Part shown: positions 1-5,997 of the stretch, piece by piece
Position numbering within the stretch: the stretch's first letter is position 1
Layout: the number at the start of each line of letters is the position of its first letter
Assembly: GCA_027033555.1 (NCBI GenBank)
Contig: JALVLE010000389.1
Coordinates: forward strand, 1-7,240
Direction of reading: 5' to 3'
Source of the DNA: Caldifarciminota bacterium
GTDB taxonomy: Bacteria > Hydrothermota > Hydrothermia > UBA1063 > CAJXJZ01
Length of the DNA: 7,240 nt
Position numbers and translations under genes: made by a program
The notes under the pieces: model-generated
Database searches by the model: none
The model's input: only the letters and a program-made list of their open reading frames with translations
Told to the model about the DNA's origin: nothing

Positions 1-841
1 CTTGCAGTGTAGAATGGGTTATGCCAAATTCTTCTTTCAAGATTTTTTCCACATTTTCAATAATTTCTGTTGCTTTTTCAAGTGTTACATTTTCCTTAAA
101 ATCAATGTGTGCCTCTAAAAAAATATCATGTTCTCCCACTCTCCATATGTGTACATGATGTATGTTGTCCACTTCAGGGATATTGCACAACCGCTCGTTT
201 ATTCGGTCAACATTTATGTTTAAAGGTGCAAATTCCATAAGGATATCTATTGATTCCCTTATAACACCGCTGGATGCGTAAATCAGATAGAGGGCGATTG
301 CTATGGAAATCAGGGCATCTACATAGTATATGTTCCAGAGGAGCATCAGGATACCACCAAGTGTAACAACAACTGAGGTAAGGACATCTCCAAGAAGATG
401 TAGATAAGCCGCTTTTATATTTAAATTTTTACCTGCATCCTGATGGAGGAAAAACGCAGTGCTTCCGTTTACAACTATTCCAAAAATCCCCAGAACAATA
501 ACGAAAAGAGAGCCAACGGGTTCGGGGTGATAAAGCCTTTTAACAGCCTCATAAATTAAAAATACGCCGACTCCAACAAGTACGGAGGCATTAAAAAGAG
601 CGGCTATTATTTCAGCCCTTTTGTAGCCAAAAGTTTTTTGCATTTCCACATCTTTGTGGGATATTTTGTGTGCAAACCAGCTTATAAGAAGTGCCAATAC
701 ATCGCTAAAGTTGTGAAGTGCATCACTTAAAAGGGACAGGGAGGATGCAATAATACCACCTATCACTTGGGCAAGTGTAAGGAGAAGGTTCAGTATTATT
801 GCAATACTGAGTTTTTTACCGCTTACGTCCTGCTGATGCAT
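1..841 (-). CDS. Cation diffusion facilitator (CDF) family metal exporter, C-terminus cut by window edge
   Basis: This is an inner-membrane metal/proton antiporter of the CDF (CzcD/ZitB-like) family, expected to export Zn2+ and related divalent cations. 280 codons are visible. Family members are about 290-320 residues, so only a short tail is missing. Both transport-site motifs are present: D40 with H43xxxD47 in the second membrane helix, and H148xxxD152 in the fifth. The hydrophobic stretches fit six helices. The C-terminal cytoplasmic domain has the typical HHVHIW (229-233), the EAHID histidine H245 and H276 in THSTLQ, which are family metal-binding positions. The ATG at 841 is chosen because an in-frame TGA lies three codons upstream. 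An AAGGA sits only 2 bases before this ATG, unusually close, and a TATAAA lies further upstream without a convincing -35 box. The gene is divergent from the ATPase gene. Zn versus Co/Cd/Fe specificity cannot be told. The family call is very secure. Confidence 0.95.
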   Translation of the reverse strand, partial: MHQQDVSGKKLSIAIILNLLLTLAQVIGGIIASSLSLLSDALHNFSDVLALLISWFAHKISHKDVEMQKTFGYKRAEIIAALFNASVLVGVGVFLIYEAVKRLYHPEPVGSLFVIVLGIFGIVVNGSTAFFLHQDAGKNLNIKAAYLHLLGDVLTSVVVTLGGILMLLWNIYYVDALISIAIALYLIYASSGVIRESIDILMEFAPLNINVDRINERLCNIPEVDNIHHVHIWRVGEHDIFLEAHIDFKENVTLEKATEIIENVEKILKEEFGITHSTLQ

Positions 842-919
842 TTTCCTTCATGTTTATAAAGATAAATTTAAACCATACTTCACGTTTTATCCAGCGGAAG
901 AAATCACAAAGAGGGGCGC

Positions 920-1078
920 ATGTTTATTTTACGCATAGACAAAGATACAATTTTCACTCCTTGCTGTAATTATAGGACGTACAAATCAGGTATTGCACAT
1001 GGTTATTTTTCCATGGATAGCTTTACTGTCTTTATACTGGGAAAACAAGAAAAACTTGACTGCTTACAAGCCGAATAA
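920..1078 (+). CDS. Possible small ORF of 52 codons, unknown function
   Basis: This open frame lies in the divergent intergenic region and begins MFILRIDKDTIFTPCCNYRT. It has a purine-rich GAGGGG at 911-916, three bases before its ATG, and ends in tandem stops TAATAA. The frame is open upstream to 872. It has three cysteines, including an adjacent pair (C15, C16), no membrane segment and no family I recognise. The promoter of the next gene overlaps its 3' end, which argues that this is either a very compact arrangement or not a gene. A decayed gene fragment is another possibility. I rate it as more likely spurious than real. Confidence 0.25.
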   Translation: MFILRIDKDTIFTPCCNYRTYKSGIAHGYFSMDSFTVFILGKQEKLDCLQAE

Positions 1079-1084
1079 TAAAAT
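1056..1084 (+). promoter_or_regulatory. Sigma70-type promoter of the ATPase gene
   Basis: TTGACT (1056-1061), a 17-base spacer and TAAAAT (1079-1084) make a near-consensus -35/-10 pair. The start of transcription would fall near 1091, leaving a leader of about 24 bases that carries the Shine-Dalgarno sequence of the gene at 1115. This also disfavours the GTG at 1094 as the start codon, since it would lie almost at the mRNA end. Confidence 0.75.
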
Positions 1085-1102
1085 TTAAACTGCGTGACAC
1101 AA

Positions 1103-1109
1103 AAGGAGG
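1103..1109 (+). promoter_or_regulatory. Strong Shine-Dalgarno that decides the ATPase start
   Basis: AAGGAGG is followed after 5 bases by ATG at 1115. The upstream in-frame GTG at 1094 has no such site and its frame would run through the Shine-Dalgarno, so 1115 is the start. Confidence 0.85.
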
Positions 1110-1114
1110 GGACA

Positions 1115-1942
1115 ATGGAAATAGTCAGGCATGTAAAAGATATTCTCAGTCAAGAACATACAACAGAAGAAGTGATTAAAACAGGATATAAAACCCTTGA
1201 TGATACCATTTTAGGACTGAGGAAGCGTGAAGTGGCTTTATTTGCATCAACACCAGGCGTTGGGAAAACCTCCATGCTTTTGAACTTAACATTAAGAATC
1301 GCCAGATCCGGTACACCTGTTCTGTTTATTACCTATGAAACAACAGCAAGAAAAATTGCACAAAAACTCCTCGGGATTATGTCAAATGTTGATCCCTTTT
1401 TATTAGAAAAGGGAGAAATATCAGAGAACTTCAAAACAGCGCTTGAGAATGCCAGAAATGAACTTTTTACACTTCCAATTTTTATAAGTGAACAATTTGT
1501 TTTTAGTGAAAACCTACTTAAGGAGGAAACAGAAAATATAAAAAGAAATAATATTGAGGCTGTTTTTATTGACAGTCTCCAATTCGTGCAATACTCCAAA
1601 CATCCAGACCCTGACGAGAGAGATATAGAAAATATAATGCTTCTGAAAAACTTTGCAAGAACCTACAACCTTGCCCTCGGAATAAGCACCCAGATAAGGA
1701 ATAAAGATATTCCACAGGGAAAAATGCCCACCATATCTGATATAGGGGGCGAAGAAGAGCCAGCTGATATAGTGTTTATCCTCACACGGCCCTACGCCTA
1801 TTCTGTGGATCAGTACGTAGGGGAAATAGAGGAGTTTGTGGTTCAGGTGGCGAAGAACCGTAATGGTCCATCTGGCACATTCAAATTCTCATTCTCCAGA
1901 CGTTCACTTGCAATTATGGAACGGAGCGGTACTGAGTTTTAG
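1115..1942 (+). CDS. Stand-alone DnaB C-terminal-type RecA-fold ATPase
   Basis: A 275-residue protein that matches only the linker and C-terminal ATPase domain of the replicative helicase DnaB (normally about 450 residues). The N-terminal primase-binding domain is absent. Residues 1-30 resemble the DnaB linker helix leading into GYKTLDD. Walker A is S45TPGVGKT52 (K51, T52). The catalytic-type glutamate is E75 in FITYE. Walker B is FIDS with D153 (DnaB has IDYLQ). The sensor glutamine is Q193 in STQ. The subunit-interface basic finger is KNRNGPSG (K247, R249). SDIGGEEEPAD (208-218) matches the DnaB segment SDLRES...DAD. All ATPase motifs are intact, so it is probably an active hexamer-forming ATPase. 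Whether it unwinds DNA, and which partners it has, is unknown. The next gene starts 40 bases downstream from its own promoter, with no terminator seen between. The end is a TAG at 1940-1942. The domain call is secure; the role is not. Confidence 0.88.
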   Translation: MEIVRHVKDILSQEHTTEEVIKTGYKTLDDTILGLRKREVALFASTPGVGKTSMLLNLTLRIARSGTPVLFITYETTARKIAQKLLGIMSNVDPFLLEKGEISENFKTALENARNELFTLPIFISEQFVFSENLLKEETENIKRNNIEAVFIDSLQFVQYSKHPDPDERDIENIMLLKNFARTYNLALGISTQIRNKDIPQGKMPTISDIGGEEEPADIVFILTRPYAYSVDQYVGEIEEFVVQVAKNRNGPSGTFKFSFSRRSLAIMERSGTEF

Positions 1943-1947
1943 AAAAC

Positions 1948-1976
1948 TTGATTTTTTACCTGTTCGTATTTATAAT
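1948..1976 (+). promoter_or_regulatory. Promoter predicted to give a leaderless propeller-protein mRNA
   Basis: TTGATT (1948-1953), a 17-base spacer and a perfect TATAAT (1971-1976). The ATG at 1983 begins 7 bases after the end of the -10 box, exactly where transcription would start. The only purine-rich run (GAAGG, 1977-1981) is one base from the ATG, too close for normal ribosome binding. Confidence 0.7.
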
Positions 1977-1982
1977 GAAGGT

Positions 1983-4085
1983 ATGAATCATTCCAGCGCA
2001 TTTCAGAAAATTCAGGAGCTTCTTGAGGAAAAAGATAAATATACAAAAAGTCTCAAGAACCTTGATTTGCTCAAAGAAAAAGGGGAAATAACCTTCAGGC
2101 AATATGAAGAACTAAAGGCAGATTATACAAGAAAACTCAATGATATTGAGGAGGTTTTAAACACTCTAAAAAGAGAACTTAAAGATGAAATCCAGAATCT
2201 CAGAAAAGAAAAAGAGAATCTTGAGGAACAGCTTAGAAAAACTGAGATAAAAGCTTTAATAGGGGAAATTCCAGAGGAAAAAGCAAAAGCTCAAATATCA
2301 AGGATACAGCGGAAAATTGACAGCCTTGATAAGAAATTACACCTCTACGAATCAGCGGTCACCTCTTCTACTTACAGTGAATTCAGGGCCAGACTTGAGA
2401 GAAAGGTGTATAAAAAGGATGAGAAAAAAACGAAAAGACTTAAGAGTTTTAAACAACTCCTTATTGAAAAAGAAAAGCAGGACAAAAGTCTCAGTAAATT
2501 GGAGGAACTCTACAGACAGGGGGAAGTAAACAAAAAAGAATATGAGAATCTTAAAAGAGAATATCTTCTCAGACTTGAAGAAATAATAGATCAGATTGAG
2601 AGTATTAGAAGAGAAATAGAACTTTATATTGCAGAAATCAAAGTAGAGAAGGAACACCTTGAAAATAGTATAGAGGAAACGGAAGTTAGAATAAAAGTTG
2701 GTGAAATAACTGAAAAAGAAGGACGGGAAATTATAGAAAACTATATAAAAAAAATTAAGACATTTGATCAACACATTTTCAAGCTCATAAAGATAATGCG
2801 TGCCAGCTCACCTCGCCAACTTGAGGAGATAATAGAGGAGGAAAAAGAAGAATCACTTCAGAAAGATGCAAAAGAAAAAAGCAGGGTTTCACCTTCATAT
2901 CCGCCCAGGAAGAAGAAGTTCAGGGTTAAATATGCAACTTTTGCCATACTTCTTTTTATAGTAGCTGCTTTTTTTGTAAAAGATAAAATCCTGCTCATCA
3001 CTTCACCAGCTACACAGGATGCAAAAAAACACCCTTATATTTCTCACTCCATGTATTTATACAATGCCAGACATATAATTTCAAATTCCACCTTTGTGCC
3101 TTTTACTTATTCAATCAATCTTATAAAGTCTGTAGGTGAAAGACTTATGCTGCCTCAACCGCTCGGTGAGCATCTGCTTCTCGTAAGTGAGACGGGCAAA
3201 CTATATGAGGCAACGCTTGCGCTTGATACAATCACCCTGAAAGACAGTATAGGGGGATTCATAGATAACGACCCATTAAATATAGGTCCTTTTATAATTG
3301 TAAGCGACCTTGATGGCAATATTTACGTGTTTGATTCAGAAAACCTTTCTCTTAAAAAGCACATTAAAGTAGATGGTGCTATCACAGCTCAACCAGTAAA
3401 TTCTGGCAGTACTGTATATATTTTCACCGAAACAGGGAATCTATACGCATACAATGTGGAAAACGACTCAGTTTTATGGAATGTAAAACTTGAAAAAGGC
3501 GGAAGAGCTACACCTATTATTTCCGGCAAGTATTTATATGTCCTTGACATGGGAGGTACACTCTACAAATTTGACAGAGAGCGCGGTATAAAAATAAAAG
3601 AGGTTGAATTAAATGAACCGTGTGAGGCTTCTCCAATAGCATACAAAGGCAACATATTTTTAGGTACACTAAAAGGAACTCTGTATGCTGTTAGAATGGA
3701 TTCAATGAAGGTTGTTTACAGGGTAGACACTCACTCGCCATTAAGAACATCACCTGCTGCTTCAAAAGGTGCTGTGATAGTAGGAGACTTCAATGGCATA
3801 TGCTATGCCTTTTCTACACTTGATACCACCCTTTTATGGACATATAACACAGGCGCACCCAACGTACTTGGAATAACAATTGAGGACAGTGTGGTGCTTG
3901 TTACAAATACTGAAAAACTCCTCGCACTAAATCTATTCTCAACCGGAAGCACAGCAGACCTTTTGTGGGAGAGAAAGATTTCAAGTGGTGTCCTTTCCAA
4001 ACCTCCTTTTGTTTATAAAGACAACATATATCTTGTCACAGTTGATGGGAAAATCGTACTGCTCTCACCTGAAAAGGGGGTCTGA
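1983..4085 (+). CDS. Membrane-anchored BamB-like beta-propeller protein with duplicated cytoplasmic helical region
   Basis: A 700-residue protein of an architecture I do not recognise by name. Residues 10-300 are highly charged helix/coiled coil built of two copies of one module (10-116 and 156-262). Each copy has two GE[IV] helical-hairpin turns that resemble SHOCT-type hairpins. Residues 308-316 are basic (PPRKKKFRVK), followed by one membrane segment at about 317-332 (TFAILLFIVAAFFV), so the positive-inside rule puts the helices in the cytoplasm and the rest outside. Residues about 390-700 are a PQQ/BamB-type propeller: about eight units of roughly 40 residues with G.LYA.. and sP.....g.vyv signatures, such as GNLYAYNVENDSVLW (485-499) and GTLYAVR (565-571). 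No catalytic residues are evident, so it is probably a scaffold or interaction protein. The start at 1983 is chosen from the promoter geometry; starts further upstream would overlap the ATPase gene. The bamD-like gene follows 37 bases later, suggesting an envelope-assembly role (inference). Confidence 0.8.
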   Translation: MNHSSAFQKIQELLEEKDKYTKSLKNLDLLKEKGEITFRQYEELKADYTRKLNDIEEVLNTLKRELKDEIQNLRKEKENLEEQLRKTEIKALIGEIPEEKAKAQISRIQRKIDSLDKKLHLYESAVTSSTYSEFRARLERKVYKKDEKKTKRLKSFKQLLIEKEKQDKSLSKLEELYRQGEVNKKEYENLKREYLLRLEEIIDQIESIRREIELYIAEIKVEKEHLENSIEETEVRIKVGEITEKEGREIIENYIKKIKTFDQHIFKLIKIMRASSPRQLEEIIEEEKEESLQKDAKEKSRVSPSYPPRKKKFRVKYATFAILLFIVAAFFVKDKILLITSPATQDAKKHPYISHSMYLYNARHIISNSTFVPFTYSINLIKSVGERLMLPQPLGEHLLLVSETGKLYEATLALDTITLKDSIGGFIDNDPLNIGPFIIVSDLDGNIYVFDSENLSLKKHIKVDGAITAQPVNSGSTVYIFTETGNLYAYNVENDSVLWNVKLEKGGRATPIISGKYLYVLDMGGTLYKFDRERGIKIKEVELNEPCEASPIAYKGNIFLGTLKGTLYAVRMDSMKVVYRVDTHSPLRTSPAASKGAVIVGDFNGICYAFSTLDTTLLWTYNTGAPNVLGITIEDSVVLVTNTEKLLALNLFSTGSTADLLWERKISSGVLSKPPFVYKDNIYLVTVDGKIVLLSPEKGV
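2010..2768 (+). repeat. Intragenic duplication of a 107-residue helical module
   Basis: Residues 10-116 (2010-2330) align without gaps to residues 156-262 (2448-2768) at a constant offset of 146. My hand count gives about 37 identities in 107. Anchors are GEIT (34-37) with GEVN (180-183), EKENLE (76-81) with EKEHLE (222-227), and TEIKALIGEIPE with TEVRIKVGEITE. The similarity is at protein level and the DNA copies have diverged, so the duplication is old. Confidence 0.85.
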
Positions 4086-4086
4086 C

Positions 4087-4115
4087 TTTAATGTGCTGCT
4101 TTTTTAAACTATAAT
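4087..4115 (+). promoter_or_regulatory. Likely promoter giving a leaderless bamD-like mRNA
   Basis: A perfect TATAAT (4110-4115) lies 7 bases before the ATG at 4123. At a 17-base spacing there is a weak -35 box, TTTAAT (4087-4092). No Shine-Dalgarno precedes the ATG. The geometry matches that upstream of the propeller gene, which raises confidence despite the poor -35. Read-through from upstream genes is also possible, since no terminator is visible. Confidence 0.55.
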
Positions 4116-4122
4116 TATATAC

Positions 4123-4839
4123 ATGCTGAAGAGGTATTTTCTTTTTCTAATCTTACTCTCTCTCGCATGTTCTCATGCTGTGAAACATCCGCCAAGGGAC
4201 CCTTTGAGTGTTGCAGTAACTTATTATAAAAAAGGCAAATATCAGAAGGTTATAGATATTTTAAAAGAGCAGGTATCATCTTACCTTTACACACCTTATG
4301 GCGATGAGGCAGAATTTTACCTTGCCATGAGTTATTTCAAAATTAAAGACTATGAAGATGCCATTGTAGAATTTGAATTCCTTGTGAACAACTTTTCAAG
4401 GAGTCCATACAGGGAAAAGGCCTATTATTTCCTCGCACTCTCTTATTATAAAGATTCGCCTACCATAGAAAGAGACCAAAAGGAGCTGTATAAAGCGCTT
4501 CGCGTAATAGATGAATTTATAACCGAATATCCTTTTTCCTCTTATAGAGACAAGATGAAGGAACTTAAAAGGAAAATCCGGGATAAGCTGAGCATAAAAA
4601 TGGCAGATATTATAAAAACATATTATAATCTGGAGAAGTTTATCTCAGCAAGGGTTTATATTAAACTCTTAAGGGAAAGCTACCCCAACAGTACCGGCGA
4701 GAATCTATCTTATATCTTTGAGGGGCTTATAAGAAAGGATGAAGGCGAAGATTATTCAGATCTCATCTCCCGTATTGATACGACCAAAATACCACATAAG
4801 TTTCAAAAATATTATAAAAAACTTATAAACAGAGAATAA
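4123..4839 (+). CDS. bamD: BamD-like outer-membrane assembly TPR lipoprotein
   Basis: A 238-residue protein, close to the usual BamD length (about 245). BamD is the periplasmic TPR lipoprotein that works with BamA in inserting beta-barrel proteins into the outer membrane. Residues 1-16 form a lipoprotein signal: K3, R4, a hydrophobic core and LLSLAC with C16 as the lipidated cysteine. The lipobox is slightly imperfect, with Ser at -3. TPR-like helix pairs follow at about 27-52, 62-90, 98-136 and 160-188. BamD-style spacing is seen in NNFSRSPYREKAYY (89-102), in ERDQ (116-119), which matches the D-R-D-P/Q loop before TPR3, and in EYPFSSYRDKMKEL (135-148). The gene follows the propeller gene after 37 bases and ends 3 bases before nadD. 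A general YfgC/CDC27-type TPR lipoprotein is the alternative. Confidence is good for the BamD family, less for strict orthology. Confidence 0.82.
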   Translation: MLKRYFLFLILLSLACSHAVKHPPRDPLSVAVTYYKKGKYQKVIDILKEQVSSYLYTPYGDEAEFYLAMSYFKIKDYEDAIVEFEFLVNNFSRSPYREKAYYFLALSYYKDSPTIERDQKELYKALRVIDEFITEYPFSSYRDKMKELKRKIRDKLSIKMADIIKTYYNLEKFISARVYIKLLRESYPNSTGENLSYIFEGLIRKDEGEDYSDLISRIDTTKIPHKFQKYYKKLINRE

Positions 4840-4842
4840 GTT

Positions 4843-5412
4843 TTGAAAATAGGCATATTTGGAGGGAGATTTGATCCTGTCCACATAGGACATCTTATTC
4901 TGGCGCAGGATGTAATTGAGCGAACAGGACTTGATAAAATTCTTTTTTTGCTCTCGTATTCTCCCCCACACAAGGACGTTTCATTATCATTTGAAAATCG
5001 CCACCTTCTTTTACAGGCAGCACTCTCTTCATTTGAGAGGTTTGAGATATGTACGATAGAAAAGGACCTTGCGCTTGAAAAAAGCTATACAGTAAAAATT
5101 CTATCAGCTCTGAAAAAGAATTATCCTGATGACGAGCTTTTTTTTATTATGGGAGAGGACCAGTTTGAAAGGCTCAATACATGGTATATGCCAGAAAAGC
5201 TATTTGAACTTTCTAAAGTAATAGTATTAAAACGACATGAGGGGAAAGTCACATCGCCTTTTTCCGAAAAGGTGATGTATGTGAATAAAAGAATAATAGA
5301 GATATCTTCAACCGAGATCCGCGAACGAATAAAAAGGGGATTATCTATTACATGTATGGTGCCCTTTGAAGTAGAAAGATTAATTAAGGAAAAAGGCTTT
5401 TACAGGCGATAG
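4843..5412 (+). CDS. nadD: Nicotinate-nucleotide adenylyltransferase
   Basis: This cytoplasmic enzyme makes deamido-NAD+ from nicotinate mononucleotide and ATP, the adenylylation step of NAD synthesis. It is 189 residues long, normal for NadD. The nucleotidyltransferase signature GGRFDPVHIGHL (7-18) supplies H14 and H17, with Arg9 where Thr or Ser is common. FIMGEDQFERLNTWY (101-115) is the usual IIGxDxxxxLxxW region, and ISSTEIRER (154-162) is the second ATP-binding signature. The start is TTG at 4843: it gives the standard MKIGIFGG N-terminus, with no ATG nearby and no clear Shine-Dalgarno. It lies 3 bases after the bamD-like stop, so translation is probably coupled to that gene. The stop codon is buried in the terminator stem. 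The frequent neighbour rsfS is absent. Confidence 0.95.
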   Translation: MKIGIFGGRFDPVHIGHLILAQDVIERTGLDKILFLLSYSPPHKDVSLSFENRHLLLQAALSSFERFEICTIEKDLALEKSYTVKILSALKKNYPDDELFFIMGEDQFERLNTWYMPEKLFELSKVIVLKRHEGKVTSPFSEKVMYVNKRIIEISSTEIRERIKRGLSITCMVPFEVERLIKEKGFYRR

Positions 5413-5443
5413 AGGCAGGCAAAAGCCTGCCTCTATCGCTTTT
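5406..5443 (+). terminator. Rho-independent terminator of the ATPase-to-nadD run
   Basis: A perfect 15-bp stem (5406-5420 with 5425-5439), AAAA loop and TTTT (5440-5443). The left arm begins inside the last codons of nadD and includes its TAG stop. The opposite strand has no T-run after the stem, so it should terminate rightward transcription only. Confidence 0.9.
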
Positions 5444-5490
5444 AATCTTCATTTTCTCTCTATTTCCATTTTCCTGTGCATTCTCTTTTT

Positions 5491-5925
5491 TCACATTTTC
5501 TTTCTCCTCTTTTTCATAATTGCCCTTAGCTTTTCTAACTGCTCTTCACTGAGTATATCCTTTATCTGTAGATATTCCTTTACCTTCGCCAGCTCTATAT
5601 CTGCCATTATTGAATGTTTCGCTCTAATAAGCCTTTCTATCTTTGTCATATCCGGCTTTTCCTTTGACAATTCCGCTTTGAGGTCTATTTCCTTCAGTTC
5701 CATATCATTCCTCAGCTTCACCACCTTCTTATCGGTACTGAATTTTATGTCCCTTATCTTTGCGAGCTGTTCCTTTGAAAGCCCTATTTCCTTCTGTATC
5801 TCCTCATTTTGCACGAGGGCGTTTATGGTCATTTCTATTCCATGCACCTTCCTCATCATTCCCATATGGCCATGATGGCCTCCCATTGTTGTGAGCATTA
5901 TCAGGGTAAGTATTGTATTTAACAT
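5491..5925 (-). CDS. Spy/CpxP/ZraP-type periplasmic LTXXQ protein
   Basis: A 144-residue helical protein of the Spy/CpxP superfamily, whose members are small periplasmic chaperones or stress and metal sensors. The two family LTXXQ-type motifs are present as LSKEQ (49-53) and LSEEQ (125-129), separated by a charged helical hairpin at about 55-120. The first 13 residues are a short hydrophobic export signal with no basic residue at the start. A His/Met-rich patch follows, MGGHHGHMGMM (14-24), recalling the N-terminal zinc-binding region of ZraP. The C-terminus is strongly basic (KKRRKKM). The ATG at 5925 is the only in-frame start before an upstream TGA and has a strong Shine-Dalgarno. The gene is convergent with nadD and divergent from thiD; no partner kinase or sigma factor lies beside it. 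No terminator is clear for this strand. The family call is good; the metal role is inference. Confidence 0.8.
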   Translation of the reverse strand: MLNTILTLIMLTTMGGHHGHMGMMRKVHGIEMTINALVQNEEIQKEIGLSKEQLAKIRDIKFSTDKKVVKLRNDMELKEIDLKAELSKEKPDMTKIERLIRAKHSIMADIELAKVKEYLQIKDILSEEQLEKLRAIMKKRRKKM

Positions 5926-5930
5926 GTAGC

Positions 5931-5938
5931 ACCTCCTT
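5931..5938 (-). promoter_or_regulatory. Strong Shine-Dalgarno of the Spy-like gene
   Basis: Read on the minus strand, AAGGAGGT lies 5 bases before the ATG at 5925. It contrasts with the divergent thiD-like gene 72 bases away, which has none. I see no convincing -35/-10 pair for this gene in the short gap. Confidence 0.85.
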
Positions 5939-5962
5939 TTTCATCCTTATTAGACACATATT

Positions 5963-5991
5963 TTGCCTGTTTTGTTCCATCGGTGTATCAT
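5963..5991 (+). promoter_or_regulatory. Promoter predicted to give a leaderless thiD mRNA
   Basis: TTGCCT (5963-5968), a 17-base spacer and TATCAT (5986-5991), with exactly 6 bases before the ATG at 5998. This is the same spacing as upstream of the propeller gene. No Shine-Dalgarno precedes either this ATG or the in-frame GTG at 5983. Confidence 0.6.
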
Positions 5992-5997
5992 AATTGC

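Noticed and set aside
998..1015. Inverted repeat CATGG / CCATG with an 8-base loop
   Set aside because: A 5-bp stem is too short to support an operator or attenuator, and chance is a sufficient explanation.
1094..1114. GTG at 1094 as the ATPase start
   Set aside because: The strong AAGGAGG at 1103-1109 serves the ATG at 1115, and the predicted mRNA starts near 1091.
1333..1599. 88-codon minus-strand open frame
   Set aside because: It lies wholly inside the conserved ATPase gene and has no recognisable domain.
1836..1982. Upstream extension of the propeller gene frame into the ATPase gene
   Set aside because: It would overlap conserved ATPase coding sequence by about 107 bases, its residues have no relation to the protein, and a -10 box sits just before the ATG at 1983.
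2352..2774. 140-codon minus-strand open frame rich in Phe, Tyr and Leu
   Set aside because: It is the shadow of the A-rich coiled-coil coding sequence. No ribosome site or family was recognised.
4801..4829. TTTCAA-17-TATAAA as a separate nadD promoter
   Set aside because: It lies in very A+T-rich bamD-like coding sequence, has a weak -35, and nadD is 3 bases from the previous stop, so operon coupling is simpler.
5678..5875. 65-codon plus-strand open frame opposite the Spy-like gene
   Set aside because: It is antisense to a gene with clear family motifs and has Ser/Phe-rich shadow composition.
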